DNA of 64,000 nucleotides from CABMGU01 sp964508495 (GCA_964508495.1 CAZDUA010000003.1:20273-84272); one strand, 5' to 3'. Positions 16,719-26,600 are shown, counted from the first letter of the stretch. A program made the numbers and translations. The notes: generated by a model not told the origin, from the sequence alone.

Positions 16719-17384
16719 TCATTTGAACAGTTTTTCTAGTATGTCTATCGTGTATAAAAAGATGGCCTCGGTTTGTTTTTTTGATGGTGAGAATGATTCT
16801 TTTTTTGTGTGCACGCTGAACACTCGTATTTGGTTTATCAAATGGATCTGGTTCGGCAGTCCGGGGTCTAATTTTACTCCGTGTTCTGACAATTTCGCTA
16901 TTAGCGTTCCCAATCCTGTTCCTGGCGCTTTCTCTAGTAAATCATTTCCTGTTGCTTCGTAATATTTTCTGTGCAGGGCCGTTTCCATTACTCTTCCGCA
17001 TAGTACTACTGAGCTTCTGTAGCATGCTGCATTGATGCATCTTTGTATTTCTTGTAAGTCTGCTGTTACGTCTTCTCTTATTTCGCTTGGCAGTTTGGGC
17101 GCTTTGAACTTTTTGTTCTCTGTGCTGTCATCTGCCGCTAAATCTGTTAGTTTATCCAGAATTTTTTTCATTTCTTCTGTTTTGGCTGTAGAAAGTTTTT
17201 GCGCAAGAGAGTGTAATTCCGGATTGTTCTTCGTTTCTCGCAGTAGCCTGTCTATTGCTCCTTTTAGTAATAGTTTGTTTCCTTCTTGTTTTTGTTTTTT
17301 AAAATCAGTAATTCCGCCCTTTCTATTTTCTGGCGTTGCTTTCAGTGCTTGTTGTATGTCTACAAGAATTTCGTGTAGTGTCAT
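16719..17384 (-). CDS. HEPN/DUF4145-like protein, putative RNase
   Basis: A 221-residue helical protein. The N-terminal half is charged and helical. The C-terminal half (about 110-220) resembles DUF4145/HEPN domains: CINAACYRSSVVLCGRVMETAL, then a loop, then NQIHLINQIRVFSVHTKK. The last phrase contains R-x4-H (about Arg187 to His192), the catalytic signature of HEPN ribonucleases. No antitoxin-like gene (MNT nucleotidyltransferase) is adjacent. The ATG at 17384 is preferred over 17402 because the shared TATA element lies 25-30 nt away. Confidence 0.5.
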   Translation of the reverse strand: MTLHEILVDIQQALKATPENRKGGITDFKKQKQEGNKLLLKGAIDRLLRETKNNPELHSLAQKLSTAKTEEMKKILDKLTDLAADDSTENKKFKAPKLPSEIREDVTADLQEIQRCINAACYRSSVVLCGRVMETALHRKYYEATGNDLLEKAPGTGLGTLIAKLSEHGVKLDPGLPNQIHLINQIRVFSVHTKKESFSPSKKQTEAIFLYTIDILEKLFK

Positions 17385-17403
17385 GTGTATTATTGAGTGC
17401 ATA

Positions 17404-17420
17404 AAGATTTATATAGTTAT
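17404..17420. promoter_or_regulatory. Bidirectional TATA element
   Basis: AAAGATTTATATAGTTAT reads as a TATA box on both strands. It is about 25 nt from the minus-strand ATG at 17384 and from the plus-strand ATG at 17439, so both mRNAs would be leaderless. Confidence 0.5.
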
Positions 17421-17438
17421 TGTTGTCCAATTTTAGTT

Positions 17439-18068
17439 ATGAAAAAGCTATTGGCTTTATTGTTATTAATTCTTGTTGCTTGTGTTGCTACTCCGCCTGC
17501 TTCGGATAAGGTAACTACGCCTGCAGTGCAGACTGAGGCTCAGGTTAATACTCAAGAGCAAGTTACGTCTCCTGCTAAAAATAATATTGAAGCGCCTGCT
17601 ATGGAAGAAGAGGAAGTTACTGGCACGCCTGTTGAGCCTACTGGTTGGGAGCATGACCCGTATTCTCAGCTTGGTTGTGAGTTGTTGTTGGAAGAATCTG
17701 AGTTTGCCAAGGAGTGCAGTCAGGAAGTTACTAACTTGGTTGTTACGTATAAGATTGGCACTAAGAATTGTTTTGTGAACGTTAAGGACAGGTTGAATGA
17801 GCGTTTGACTGCCGGTGTTACTGTGACTGGTTACGATGATGCTGAGACTGCTGAGAAGGAGTTTGACAGGCGTCTTATTGTTTTGAAGGTTGGCGCTGAT
17901 AAGAGTATTGGCGAGCGTGCGTACGAGATGCCTAACCCTGCTGTTGATCGTGTTGAGTCTTATTTCTTGCGTAATGAGTTTATTGTTAAGATTGGCACTG
18001 ATACTAGGTTGTGTTCTCAGGATGGAATGTTGGCTGTTGGCAGAATTGTTGACAGTCGCCTTAATTAA
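17439..18068 (+). CDS. Lipoprotein of unknown function
   Basis: A 209-residue exported protein with a lipoprotein-type signal: KK, a leucine-rich core and an LVAC box with Cys15. A low-complexity Thr/Ala/Glu/Pro-rich spacer (about 16-65) follows, typical of surface lipoproteins. A globular part (about 70-209) has conserved-looking Cys in QLGCELL, KECSQEV, KNCFVNV and RLCSQDG, enough for two disulfides. The family is not recognised. It is expected outside the membrane, anchored by lipid. It converges with the nreA gene with an 8-nt overlap. Confidence 0.72.
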   Translation: MKKLLALLLLILVACVATPPASDKVTTPAVQTEAQVNTQEQVTSPAKNNIEAPAMEEEEVTGTPVEPTGWEHDPYSQLGCELLLEESEFAKECSQEVTNLVVTYKIGTKNCFVNVKDRLNERLTAGVTVTGYDDAETAEKEFDRRLIVLKVGADKSIGERAYEMPNPAVDRVESYFLRNEFIVKIGTDTRLCSQDGMLAVGRIVDSRLN

Positions 18069-19227
18069 AAGCGCCTAATACTTGTTGTTTTTCTTTCAAT
18101 AATCTGCTTTTTCCAAGAATTGGTTCTATGTCAACGCCGAATTTTTTCTTCGCTAATTGTTTTGCGTAAGTCATCATTAGTTCTTTGCTTCCAAAGCTTA
18201 TTGGTTTGTTTGCTAGTGCTTTTCTTGTTGTTTCTCTTGTCACCCAGACTCCTAATGGCAGCACGTATTCGTCTGTGATAAACCTTAAAGCCAGCACTCC
18301 ATTTTGTCTTTTATTGTTCATCAAGTGCTCGGCAATTGCCATTCTCACGGTGTAATATCCTCCTGCGCATTGTTCTGCGTAATTCTTTCTTCCTTCAAAC
18401 TCTTCGTAATCCGTGCTGTATTCCAGCACTCCTGGTTGTACGTACATTTCGAATAATTCGTAGCTCCATCTTTGTGGAAAGAATAATAGCAAATAGTAAT
18501 TTCCTAGATAGCTGCCAAATTGTGCGGAATAATCGCCTATTTGTTGTTCTCTCACTTTTTCCAGGAAATTATTGCCTAAAATATCATCTGTTGCTGTAAT
18601 AGACCATCGTGTTGGTACTAGTTTTCTTTGTTTCCCGAAGATTCCTACGGAGAGCATTCTGCTTAGCGCGTTCTCATCTACGTTTCCGTATAGTTCTGTT
18701 ACTGCTTCTGTTGCTAATGCGTCTGTATCATCATAGAACTTCTGTACTTTTGTCGGTATTTTTGGATTGCTTGCTAGTTGTAATTTTTTTAGTTTTGCTT
18801 GTGGTCCCATTGGCGCTACCCATCTGTCTGTTTGGATGTTCAGGCTTGGTTTTTTCTCCAGTTCTACATCAATATCTACTGGCTTGTTTGCCATGGCAAC
18901 ATCTTGTGCTATCTCTACCAATTTATCAGGAGCTTTCACGTTGCTGGTAAACCTGCTGTTTACCATGCTTGCTCTGAATGCAGCAACGTCTGCTATTGTC
19001 ATGTTTTGTTGTGCCCAGTGTCTTGGCGCGTCGTACTGCCATGCGTTGTCGTCGTGTTTTTGTGGTGCTAGAATTCCAACATTGACGTATGGGTATCCAA
19101 ACCGTCCAACGAATGGTGCTGGTGCTGTTCCTGTGAATACTTGTTGTGATGTTAGTGGTCTTGCTTTTATCAGGGCGTAATTGAGAATTCGTTCTTTTTC
19201 CTTGTAGCTGACCCCCTTTATGTGCAT
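18061..19227 (-). CDS. nreA: NreA-type DNA repair protein
   Basis: A 388-residue member of the archaeal Nre family (DUF650/DUF651). It has the family start FVGRFGYPYVNVG and the later blocks VPTRWSITATDD and YLGNYYLLLFFPQRW. The C-terminus ends QQVLGAFN, close to a PIP box (QxxLxxF), matching the known interaction of NreA with the sliding clamp PCNA. Mutants of halophilic nreA are sensitive to mitomycin C, hence the repair role. The usual N-terminal Cys zinc knuckle (CxxC...C) is missing. A separate 49-residue four-Cys ORF lies immediately upstream on the same strand. Confidence 0.85.
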   Translation of the reverse strand: MHIKGVSYKEKERILNYALIKARPLTSQQVFTGTAPAPFVGRFGYPYVNVGILAPQKHDDNAWQYDAPRHWAQQNMTIADVAAFRASMVNSRFTSNVKAPDKLVEIAQDVAMANKPVDIDVELEKKPSLNIQTDRWVAPMGPQAKLKKLQLASNPKIPTKVQKFYDDTDALATEAVTELYGNVDENALSRMLSVGIFGKQRKLVPTRWSITATDDILGNNFLEKVREQQIGDYSAQFGSYLGNYYLLLFFPQRWSYELFEMYVQPGVLEYSTDYEEFEGRKNYAEQCAGGYYTVRMAIAEHLMNNKRQNGVLALRFITDEYVLPLGVWVTRETTRKALANKPISFGSKELMMTYAKQLAKKKFGVDIEPILGKSRLLKEKQQVLGAFN

Positions 19228-19253
19228 TTATTGTAGAAATACGCTGAATTATT

Positions 19254-19403
19254 TTAATGTATTTGTATTACTTGTTCGCCATGGAAGTGGGGCTCGTCTT
19301 CTGGTGTTTTTTTGAATTGTGAGCAGGCTTTCTTTTTTTCCCAGTAGAACCAGCATTTGTTGCCGAATACTTTGTAGCTTTCACAGTTTTCGCAGATACT
19401 CAT
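19254..19403 (-). CDS. 49-residue four-cysteine protein
   Basis: A small ORF: MSICENCESYKVFGNK, then CWFYWEKKKACSQF and a polar tail ending VIQIH. Four cysteines in a C-x2-C...C...C pattern suggest a zinc knuckle. It lies 26 nt upstream of nreA on the same strand, so cotranscription is likely. Family unknown. Whether it supplies the zinc module missing from this NreA is speculation; the Cys spacing does not match the usual NreA finger. Confidence 0.55.
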   Translation of the reverse strand: MSICENCESYKVFGNKCWFYWEKKKACSQFKKTPEDEPHFHGEQVIQIH

Positions 19404-19479
19404 GCGTTTTGCTTTTGTAATTCTTATTTAAATAGCTTTCTCCCATATATTTTTAAACAGTTCGCTGTCTTTTCCTTGT

Positions 19480-20520
19480 ATGCTTACTGCGAGTGAGGTT
19501 GCGAAGGTTAAGGATGAATTGACTAGTTGTCAGCGTCCTTTGTTTATTTTTCACGACGATCCTGATGGCCTTGCGAGCTTTTTGCTTTGTTACAGGTTTG
19601 TGAAAGAAGGCAGGGGCATTCCTGTTAAAGCGTATCCTAGAATTACTGTTGAGCCTTATGCGCGTAAGGTTGAAGAGCTTGGCGCTGACAAAGTTTTTGT
19701 TTTGGACGTTGCCATGGTTGACCAGGAGTTTATTGACGCAGTCAATGTCCCCGTAATCTGGGTTGACCATCATGCTGTTCTTGAAAGGGACCGCGTGCAA
19801 TACTTTAATCCGCAAAAGCGTGGCGTTAACATTCCTACTCCTGCATTAATCTGGCAAGTCACAGGCGAGGAGCGTCCTCAGGACTTGTGGATTGCTGTTG
19901 TTGGTAGTATTGGTGACTGGTATTTTCCTGATTTTGCGCCTGAATTCCAGCAGGCTTATGGTGAATTGTTGCCCGCAACTTGTTCAACTGTGCAGGAAGC
20001 TTTGTTTAACACGACTGTTGGAACTTTGGTAAAAGTTTTTTCTTTTAACTTGAAGGGCCCTATGGATGAAGTCAACAAAGCTGTTAAAATTCTGACAAGA
20101 ATCGAGGACCCTTACGAAATTTTGGAACAGCGCACGCCTCAAGGTAAATTTTTGTGGAAGAAGTACGAGCTTGTTAACAAGGAGTATGAACGTATGTTGT
20201 CTTCCGCGCTCGAGCATGATACTAAAGAGCCTATTTTTGTTTATACTTATCAGGATGACAAGCTTAGTTTGACTAAGGACTTGTCTAATGAGCTTTTGTA
20301 CAAGTTGAATAAAGTGGTAATTGTTGGCCGTGAGAAGTCTGGTGAGATGCGTTGTTCTTTGCGCGCTCCTGGCCAGACGAAGCTTGCCACTGCCTTGGCA
20401 AAAGCATTGATTGGCATCGAGGGTTATGGCGGCGGTCACGAGCAAGCCTGCGGTGCAGGAATCAAGAAGGAAGATTTCAAGCGTTTTCTTGAGAATTTGA
20501 GGAAGGAATTGAAGCTTTGA
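19480..20520 (+). CDS. DHH/DHHA1 phosphoesterase, RecJ/GAN-like
   Basis: A 346-residue protein with the DHH-superfamily motifs FHDDPDGLAS (about residues 28-37), VLDVAMVD, the DHH triad in VDHHAV and GSIGDW. The C-terminal DHHA1 domain has GYGGGHEQACGAGI. It resembles archaeal single-strand nucleases of the RecJ/GAN group, which bind GINS or act in repair and RNA degradation. An oligoribonuclease role is also possible. A TATA box (ATTTTTAAAC, about 19448-19457) lies 25 nt before the ATG. Its end overlaps the convergent DUF3095 gene by 44 nt. Confidence 0.85.
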   Translation: MLTASEVAKVKDELTSCQRPLFIFHDDPDGLASFLLCYRFVKEGRGIPVKAYPRITVEPYARKVEELGADKVFVLDVAMVDQEFIDAVNVPVIWVDHHAVLERDRVQYFNPQKRGVNIPTPALIWQVTGEERPQDLWIAVVGSIGDWYFPDFAPEFQQAYGELLPATCSTVQEALFNTTVGTLVKVFSFNLKGPMDEVNKAVKILTRIEDPYEILEQRTPQGKFLWKKYELVNKEYERMLSSALEHDTKEPIFVYTYQDDKLSLTKDLSNELLYKLNKVVIVGREKSGEMRCSLRAPGQTKLATALAKALIGIEGYGGGHEQACGAGIKKEDFKRFLENLRKELKL

Positions 20521-21673
20521 GTTGTGCTTTCATTTCTTTTGCTGCGCGGGCGTAGCCGCCGTCTGCTCCGTCGACAAAATGCACTTGTTTTCCGTAGCGT
20601 TCAAATACTAGGCAGGTCATGAGCGCTCTGTCTGAGACATGTATGCCGTATGCGAGTTCTCCTTTTTTGTGCGATTTTTGAAGTTCTGAAACAAGTTTTT
20701 TTCTTTGTTCGGCTGTTCCGGCCATTACGAGGCGAAGGGCGTCATCGAATTTTTTGTAATCTGTGGTCTCAATAAGTATTTTCTTGTAGAGTTTGAAGTT
20801 TAGGTCGTTTGTTGTGATATTGCTCTTCATTAATAGGGAAGAGAGAAAACAAACAATTTGCAGGTAAATTCTATATAACGTTTTTCCAAGTTTGCTTTTT
20901 TGCCACGCTTTGACTTTTACTTCGGAATCCAGTTGTTTTCCTTTAATTGTTAAGTGAAGCTGGTTTTCTGCAACTGGATGGAAGTCTTCTTCAGTGCCAT
21001 AAATTTTCCGTATGTGTTCGATGGCAGTGCGGTATACAATGCTGTCTGTTTTAGGGCTTCCGGTTGTTGCTTTTATTATTAGGCTGACTGTTTCTCCATG
21101 TTGGCTGTAAATGTCCTGCCATCGGCATTCAAGGCCGTCATAGCTTGCCTTAGATGGTACGTCCATCACGAGTTCGTAATGAGCGGTTGGGTCTTTTACG
21201 AGTTTTTCTGCGTAAGACAACCCAGTTCCGGTAAACATTGCTTGATGATAGTTGGGTGAAGCGCGGAATTTGGCTATTTTTACATCAAATCCTTTTTGTG
21301 TGATTGTTTCAATTGGCACTATGCCTGCGCGCAGTTCAAGTTTGAACATTTCTTGTGCGAGTTGTTTGGTTGCCAGAAGTGCGGATTTTGTTGCTGTGAG
21401 AACTTCTTCTGGCACGATCATAGTGGCGCCGTCTCCGCCAAATACAAAGGGGATGTCAATTTTCTGGACGGCATTTAGTACGGCGATGATTGAGGATGCT
21501 CCGATTGTGTTGACGTCTTTGTATCTTCCTTCCTCGATGGCGTTAGTCGAGCCTTTTATGTCTGTGATGATTATGTGCCAGCCATTGGGTACTTGTGTGT
21601 ATTTTTCAATATTTGTAATGTCCGAAAATCTGGTAATTGCGGGCAGTTTTGCGTAGAAGTCTGTATTCGGCAT
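20477..21673 (-). CDS. DUF3095 protein, class III cyclase-like
   Basis: A 398-residue protein matching DUF3095, mostly known from bacteria. Its N-terminal half looks like a nucleotide cyclase catalytic domain. ITDIKGSTNAIEEGRYK supplies a metal-binding Asp (Asp38) and FVFGGDGAT a second (Asp81); both are in place. After about residue 240 comes a basic linker with a hydrophobic stretch (LQIVCFLSSLLM). The C-terminal DUF3095 part ends FVDGADGGYARAAKEMK. If active it would make a cyclic nucleotide. It may have arrived by transfer from bacteria (inference). Confidence 0.72.
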   Translation of the reverse strand: MPNTDFYAKLPAITRFSDITNIEKYTQVPNGWHIIITDIKGSTNAIEEGRYKDVNTIGASSIIAVLNAVQKIDIPFVFGGDGATMIVPEEVLTATKSALLATKQLAQEMFKLELRAGIVPIETITQKGFDVKIAKFRASPNYHQAMFTGTGLSYAEKLVKDPTAHYELVMDVPSKASYDGLECRWQDIYSQHGETVSLIIKATTGSPKTDSIVYRTAIEHIRKIYGTEEDFHPVAENQLHLTIKGKQLDSEVKVKAWQKSKLGKTLYRIYLQIVCFLSSLLMKSNITTNDLNFKLYKKILIETTDYKKFDDALRLVMAGTAEQRKKLVSELQKSHKKGELAYGIHVSDRALMTCLVFERYGKQVHFVDGADGGYARAAKEMKAQLKASIPSSNSQENA

Positions 21674-21730
21674 AGACCTAAAAACTCATCATAACCTTTT
21701 TATACCTTCCGAAGTAGCCGTTCGTATAAC

Positions 21731-21801
21731 GCGCCGATAGTATAACGGTAGTACATCAGCCTTCCAAGCTGATTGTCGGGGTTCGAATCCCCGTCGGCGC
21801 A
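21731..21801 (+). tRNA. tRNA-Gly (TCC)
   Basis: The cloverleaf is complete: acceptor GCGCCGA/TCGGCGC, anticodon stem TCAGC/GCTGA around CTTCCAA, and T arm GGGGTTCGAATCCCC. The discriminator is A. CCA is not encoded. There is no intron. A TATA-like TTTTTATAC lies about 30 nt upstream. Confidence 0.97.
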
Positions 21802-21856
21802 TGGCTCTTATTTTTCTTAGGCAACCTTTAAAAACACGCAATATAGTTTTATTTGT

Positions 21857-22501
21857 ATGAAAGAAACAATACTCGCGATTGCAGCGCATAATGATGATCA
21901 TTTGATTGGTGCGGGTGGAGCTTTGACTAAGTACGCCAAGGAAGGCATGCGTGTCAGGACTATCATCTGTTCGTTTGGCGAGCGTAGCCATCCTCATTTG
22001 AAGAAAGAAGTTATTGTGGAAAGACGTGTGAAGGAAAGCATTAAGGCTGACAAGATCATGGGTGGCAGTGGTGTTGCTTATCTTGGTGTTAGAGAGGGTA
22101 AGTTTGATGAGGATTTCAAGGAGCGGGATATTGAGAAAAAGCTTGCTTGGATTATCAAAAAAGAAAAGCCTGCTAAGATTTTTGTTCATGGCTTGGATGA
22201 TTTTCATCCTGATCATAGGGCGGTTTACAGGCTTGTTAAGCGTTTGATGGATAATGGCGCCATTACTTGCCCGGTCTACTCGTTCGAGGTCTGGTCTTTT
22301 TTGAAGTTTAGAAACCGCAACCTGCCCAGACTGGTTGTTAACATCAGTGATACTTTTAACACGAAAATAAAGGCTTTTTTAGTTCATGAGAGCCAGACTT
22401 TGGCCATTTGGTCTTTGTTGTGGAAGTTGATTGTTAAGGATTGGTTGTCTGGTGTTTTGCATGGTTATAAGTATGCTGAGGTGTTTTACAAACTAAAATG
22501 A
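21857..22501 (+). CDS. PIG-L family N-deacetylase
   Basis: A 214-residue protein with the zinc-binding AHNDDHLIGAGG (residues about 10-21, PIG-L motif AHPDD) and the second site HPDHRAVY. PIG-L enzymes remove acetyl groups from GlcNAc-linked lipids or sugars. The C-terminal third is hydrophobic/basic (LAIWSLLWKLIVKDWLSG) and may associate with the membrane. It overlaps the following glycosyltransferase gene as ATGA. The pair probably makes a glucosamine-containing glycolipid, like PIG-A/PIG-L in GPI synthesis (inference). Confidence 0.87.
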   Translation: MKETILAIAAHNDDHLIGAGGALTKYAKEGMRVRTIICSFGERSHPHLKKEVIVERRVKESIKADKIMGGSGVAYLGVREGKFDEDFKERDIEKKLAWIIKKEKPAKIFVHGLDDFHPDHRAVYRLVKRLMDNGAITCPVYSFEVWSFLKFRNRNLPRLVVNISDTFNTKIKAFLVHESQTLAIWSLLWKLIVKDWLSGVLHGYKYAEVFYKLK

Positions 22502-23610
22502 AATTAGTTGTAACAACTGATTGTTTTCTTCCGCGCTGGGATGGTATTGCGAGATTTCTCTCTCTTTTACTGCCGGATCTTGCTAAGGATATGCAGATTA
22601 CTGTTTTTGCTCCTAAGTTTGCTGGTAAGATTCCTTTAATTAAAGGCGTTAGGGTTGTTCGTTTTCCTTTGTTGAACATTCAGTTTGGCGACATTTTTTT
22701 CTCAAAGCCTGATAAGGCAGTTATGGAAAAAGCGATAAGGGAGGCTGATGTTGTCTTTAACCAAACCATTGGTCCTATCGGACAAGCAGGCATTAAAATA
22801 GCCAACAAGCTCAACAAGCCAGTTATTAGTTATATTCATAGTATTGAGTGGGAGCTTGCAAGAAAGGCTATGAAGCGTTTTAAGGGTTTTGTGGCTTGGT
22901 CTGTTAAGATTCTTGCTCGTCGTTTGTATAACAAGTGTTCTTTGTTGATTGTTCCTTCTAGCGAGGTTGCTGATTTGCTCTCGGGTATTAAGGTTAAAAC
23001 AAAGAAAGAGCTTGTTCATTTGGGTGTTGATACTTCTCGTTTTGCTCCGCCTAAATCTAAATCTGATGCAAAACATATAGCAAAAATTCCTATTGGCATG
23101 CGCGTCATCGGCTTTTGTGGCAGGATTGCTCGTGAGAAGGACATTCCTACTTTGTATAAGGCTTTTCAGAAGATTCATGCTAAGTATCGTAACACTTTGT
23201 TGTTAATTGTTGGTGAAGGTTTAGAACAGGAAGTTCCTTCTTCTAGGAGTGTTATCAGGGTGGGCAGGCAGGATAATGTTGTTCGTTTCTTGCAGGCCAT
23301 GGACGTTTTTGTTCTTCCTAGTTTGACAGAAACTTCATCTTTGGCCACTATGGAAGCAATGTCAACCGGCCTTCCGGTTGTCGTAACGCCGGTAGGTAAT
23401 ATTCGTGAGTATATTGTGGACGGTAAAAATGGTTTGTTCTTTGCTCGTCAGGATGTTAATGAGTTGTCTGATAAGATTGTTTATTTGTTGAAGCATCCTA
23501 AGAAGCGTAAAGAGCTTGGAAGAAATGCGCGGCAAACCATTATGAAGCATTATTCTTGGCAGGTTTGTGCTGATAAGATTAGAAAAATTTTGTCTACATT
23601 TTCAGGCTGA
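22498..23610 (+). CDS. GT4 family glycosyltransferase
   Basis: A 370-residue GT-B retaining glycosyltransferase. The N-terminal acceptor domain starts with LVVTTDCFLPRWDGIARF. The C-terminal nucleotide-sugar domain includes IGFCGRIAREKDIPTLYKAF, LLIVGEGLE and the E-x7-E region in PSLTETSSLATMEAMSTGLPVV. It is cytosolic with a hydrophobic middle, fitting transfer to a lipid acceptor at the membrane. It is coupled to the PIG-L deacetylase gene upstream. The 3' end overlaps the smc gene by 17 nt. Confidence 0.88.
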   Translation: MKLVVTTDCFLPRWDGIARFLSLLLPDLAKDMQITVFAPKFAGKIPLIKGVRVVRFPLLNIQFGDIFFSKPDKAVMEKAIREADVVFNQTIGPIGQAGIKIANKLNKPVISYIHSIEWELARKAMKRFKGFVAWSVKILARRLYNKCSLLIVPSSEVADLLSGIKVKTKKELVHLGVDTSRFAPPKSKSDAKHIAKIPIGMRVIGFCGRIAREKDIPTLYKAFQKIHAKYRNTLLLIVGEGLEQEVPSSRSVIRVGRQDNVVRFLQAMDVFVLPSLTETSSLATMEAMSTGLPVVVTPVGNIREYIVDGKNGLFFARQDVNELSDKIVYLLKHPKKRKELGRNARQTIMKHYSWQVCADKIRKILSTFSG

Positions 23611-26600
23611 CTACGTTGCTCAGTCCTGCTTCTTGGTTCATGCTTACTCCGTACAAAATATCTCCTTCGGAAATTATGGCGTCGTTGTGTGAAATGACTA
23701 TGTATTGTGCTTTTCCGCAGTAGCTTCTTATCAGTTTAGCCAGCTTTTCGCTGTTGTGCTTATCTAGCGCAGCGTCTACTTCATCCAATACGTAGAATGT
23801 TGCGGGCTCGTGTTCTTGTACTGCGAAAAGGAATGCCAGTCCCGTCATTGTTTTTTCTCCGCCTGACAAGCTTCTGATATCGATGAACTTGTTTCCGCTG
23901 ATTCTGACGTTAAACCTTAGTCCGCCTGCGAATGGGTCTTCTTTGTTCTCTAATTCCAAATAAGCTTCGCCCTTTGTGGTCAACTGTCCGAATATTCTTC
24001 TGAATTGTCCGTCTACTACTGTTAGTGTTCTTGTAAATAGGCCTTTTTTGCTTGCTTCTATCTCGTTCATCATTGTTACAACGTCATCTTTTTCTCTCAA
24101 TAGCACGTTCTTTTTGCCTAATAGAATTCCGTATTCTTTCTCAACTGTATCGTAAATTTCTAGTGCTCGTAAGTTGACATTTCCAATATTGGTCATCATT
24201 TTCTCAAAGTCATTAATCTCTTTCCTCAGTTGTTCTTCTGGTTTTCCCATGTCAAGCTCAACGCCAGAGTATTGTTCAAACTCAGCGGTTAGTCCTGCTG
24301 TTTCTGCTTTGATTCTCGCTTCTTCGATTGAGAGCGTATTCATTGAGAGTTCTTCTTTTCTTGCGTTTTCTTCTATGCCTAGAATCTTTGTTTCTTTCTG
24401 GCTGGTTTCGTCTCTTAATTTGTTGCTTTTCTCAAACAGGCCTTTGAATTGGCTTTGGAATTGTTGTTGTTCTTTTTCTTTCTTGCCAAGCCCGGTTTCC
24501 TGATCCTGCACTATCTTTTCTATGTCGCTTATTTCTTTGCCGAATGCTTCTTCTTCTTTTTCCATGTCTTTGAGTAGTTTGCTCGTGTTTTCTTGGTCTC
24601 TGCCGTAAACGTCGCTCAATTGTATGGTGTTGTTTTTTTGTTCTGTCTCTAGTCTTACTCTTTCTTGTCCCAATTGTTTTCTTTTCTCTTCAAACGCATT
24701 CAATTCTGCGAGAACTATTGGATTGCGTAGTTCTGTTATCTTGTTTCTTATTGTTTGCTTCTCTATTTTCAAATCCGTGAGTGATTTTGTCTCTACTGCG
24801 ATATTTTCTTCTAAACTTTCCAAATCTTTGCTGATTTGTTTGATTGTTTTGGTGAGTTCTTCTTTGTAGTTTTTTGTTGATTCTAAGTCGCCCGTATCTA
24901 GGTGTAAACTTTTCTCTTGTTTGATTATGTCTCCTTCTAAGTTCGCCTTAAGCTCTCGTAATGTTGTTATTTTTTCATCATTTTCTTTTCTTCCGTTCTC
25001 GAGTGAGCTTAAACTGCCTTCTAGTTCTGCTATTTTGTTTCTCATGTCTTCTAGTTTGCCTGTGAGTTCTTTTTCTTTGAAGCTTCCGGTTTTCTTGTGC
25101 CTAAATCCGCCTGTCATTGCTCCGGAAGTCTCACATAAGTCTCCATCTAAAGTCACCATTCTCGCGCTTCCTATGCCTATTTTTCGCGCAGTCTCTATTT
25201 TGTCGATGACAAGCGTGTTTCCGAATACGTGTGAGAATACGTTTTTGAATTTCAGATCAAATTCTAATAAATCTATTGCGAATCCGTACACTCCTTCCAT
25301 TTTTGCTAGTTTTTTGATTTCGTCTTTTGCTGGCGCTGGTTTTATTTTGTTTAGTGGAAGGAACGTTGCTGTTCCTAGTCTTTCTTGTTTCAAATACTTA
25401 ATTGCGCTTGCTGCTGTTTTATCGTCTTCTACTACTATGCTGTGTATTCTCTGTGCTGCTGCTATCTCGAGAGCAAGAGAATATTTGCTGTCTGAGCTTC
25501 CAAGCTCGCTTACTGTGCCGTAAATTTCTCCTAATTTCTGTCTGTTCTCTAGGACTTTCTTCACGGCAATATTCTGCGCTATGCTTTCTTGTACTGATGC
25601 TTGTTTGATGCTTAGTTTGTTCTCATCTTCTCGTGAAGCGTGTAACTCTGCTCTTCCTTTTGCGAGTGTGTTCGCATCTTTGCTGTCTTGGTTGAGAAGG
25701 TCGTTTAATTCCAATGCTAGTTTCTTGAATTGTTCTTTTCTTTTCTTCAATAAGTCCAATTCTTCGGTGTGAGCGTCAGTTAGTTCTTTGACTTTCGCTA
25801 TTTTTTCGTCCATTGTTGTTATGTGGTATTCTGCTTTGTCTTTTTCTCGGACGAGTGCTTGTTTTTTCTCTGTTAGTATTTGTGTTTCTTTTTGTTTTTC
25901 TTCTGCTTTTTTATCCAATTGCTCGAACTGTTTGTCTATGTCTGCTTCGTCTGATAAATCGTGTTTTTGTTTGAATGTTTTTATTTTGGAATCAATTTCA
26001 GAAACAGTTTTAGTGATTGCTTCTAGTTGTGCGTGTGTGCTTGCTTTTTGTTCTGTTATTTCTTTTATCTTGCTGTCAATTTCTTCTAGGTTTTTTTGCA
26101 GTTGTTCTTTTCTTTGTGCGATTCTTTCTAGTTCTGTTTTGCACGTGCTTGCTCTTTGTTTGTGTGTTGCAACTTGAATTCGTAAGTGTTCGACTTCTTT
26201 TTGAATCTTGATTTGCTCAATTTCTCCTTTTCTTTCTATTTCTGCTGCTATGTCTTGTATTGTTTGTTTGTGCTTGGCTATTTCTTCGCGTAGTAATTTT
26301 GTTTGTTCTTGATGCTTGGAAAACTTTTCTTTGTGACCAGAACTTTTTGTCTCGAGTTTCTTTAACTCTTCGTCTTTTCTGTTCAATTGTCTTTTTAGGT
26401 TGCTTGCTTTGTTCTGCTTTATTTTATCGTTCAATTCTTTGTATTTGAGTGCTTGGTCTCTGTCTTTTTTGAGGTCTTTGAGATACGTTTCTCTTTCTTT
26501 GAGTATTATCTCCGCTTCATTCAGTTTCTCCCCAACTTTCTGCAGTTCATTTAGCGCTTGGTGTTTTTTCTCTTCGTATACGCCTATTCCTGCTATTTCT

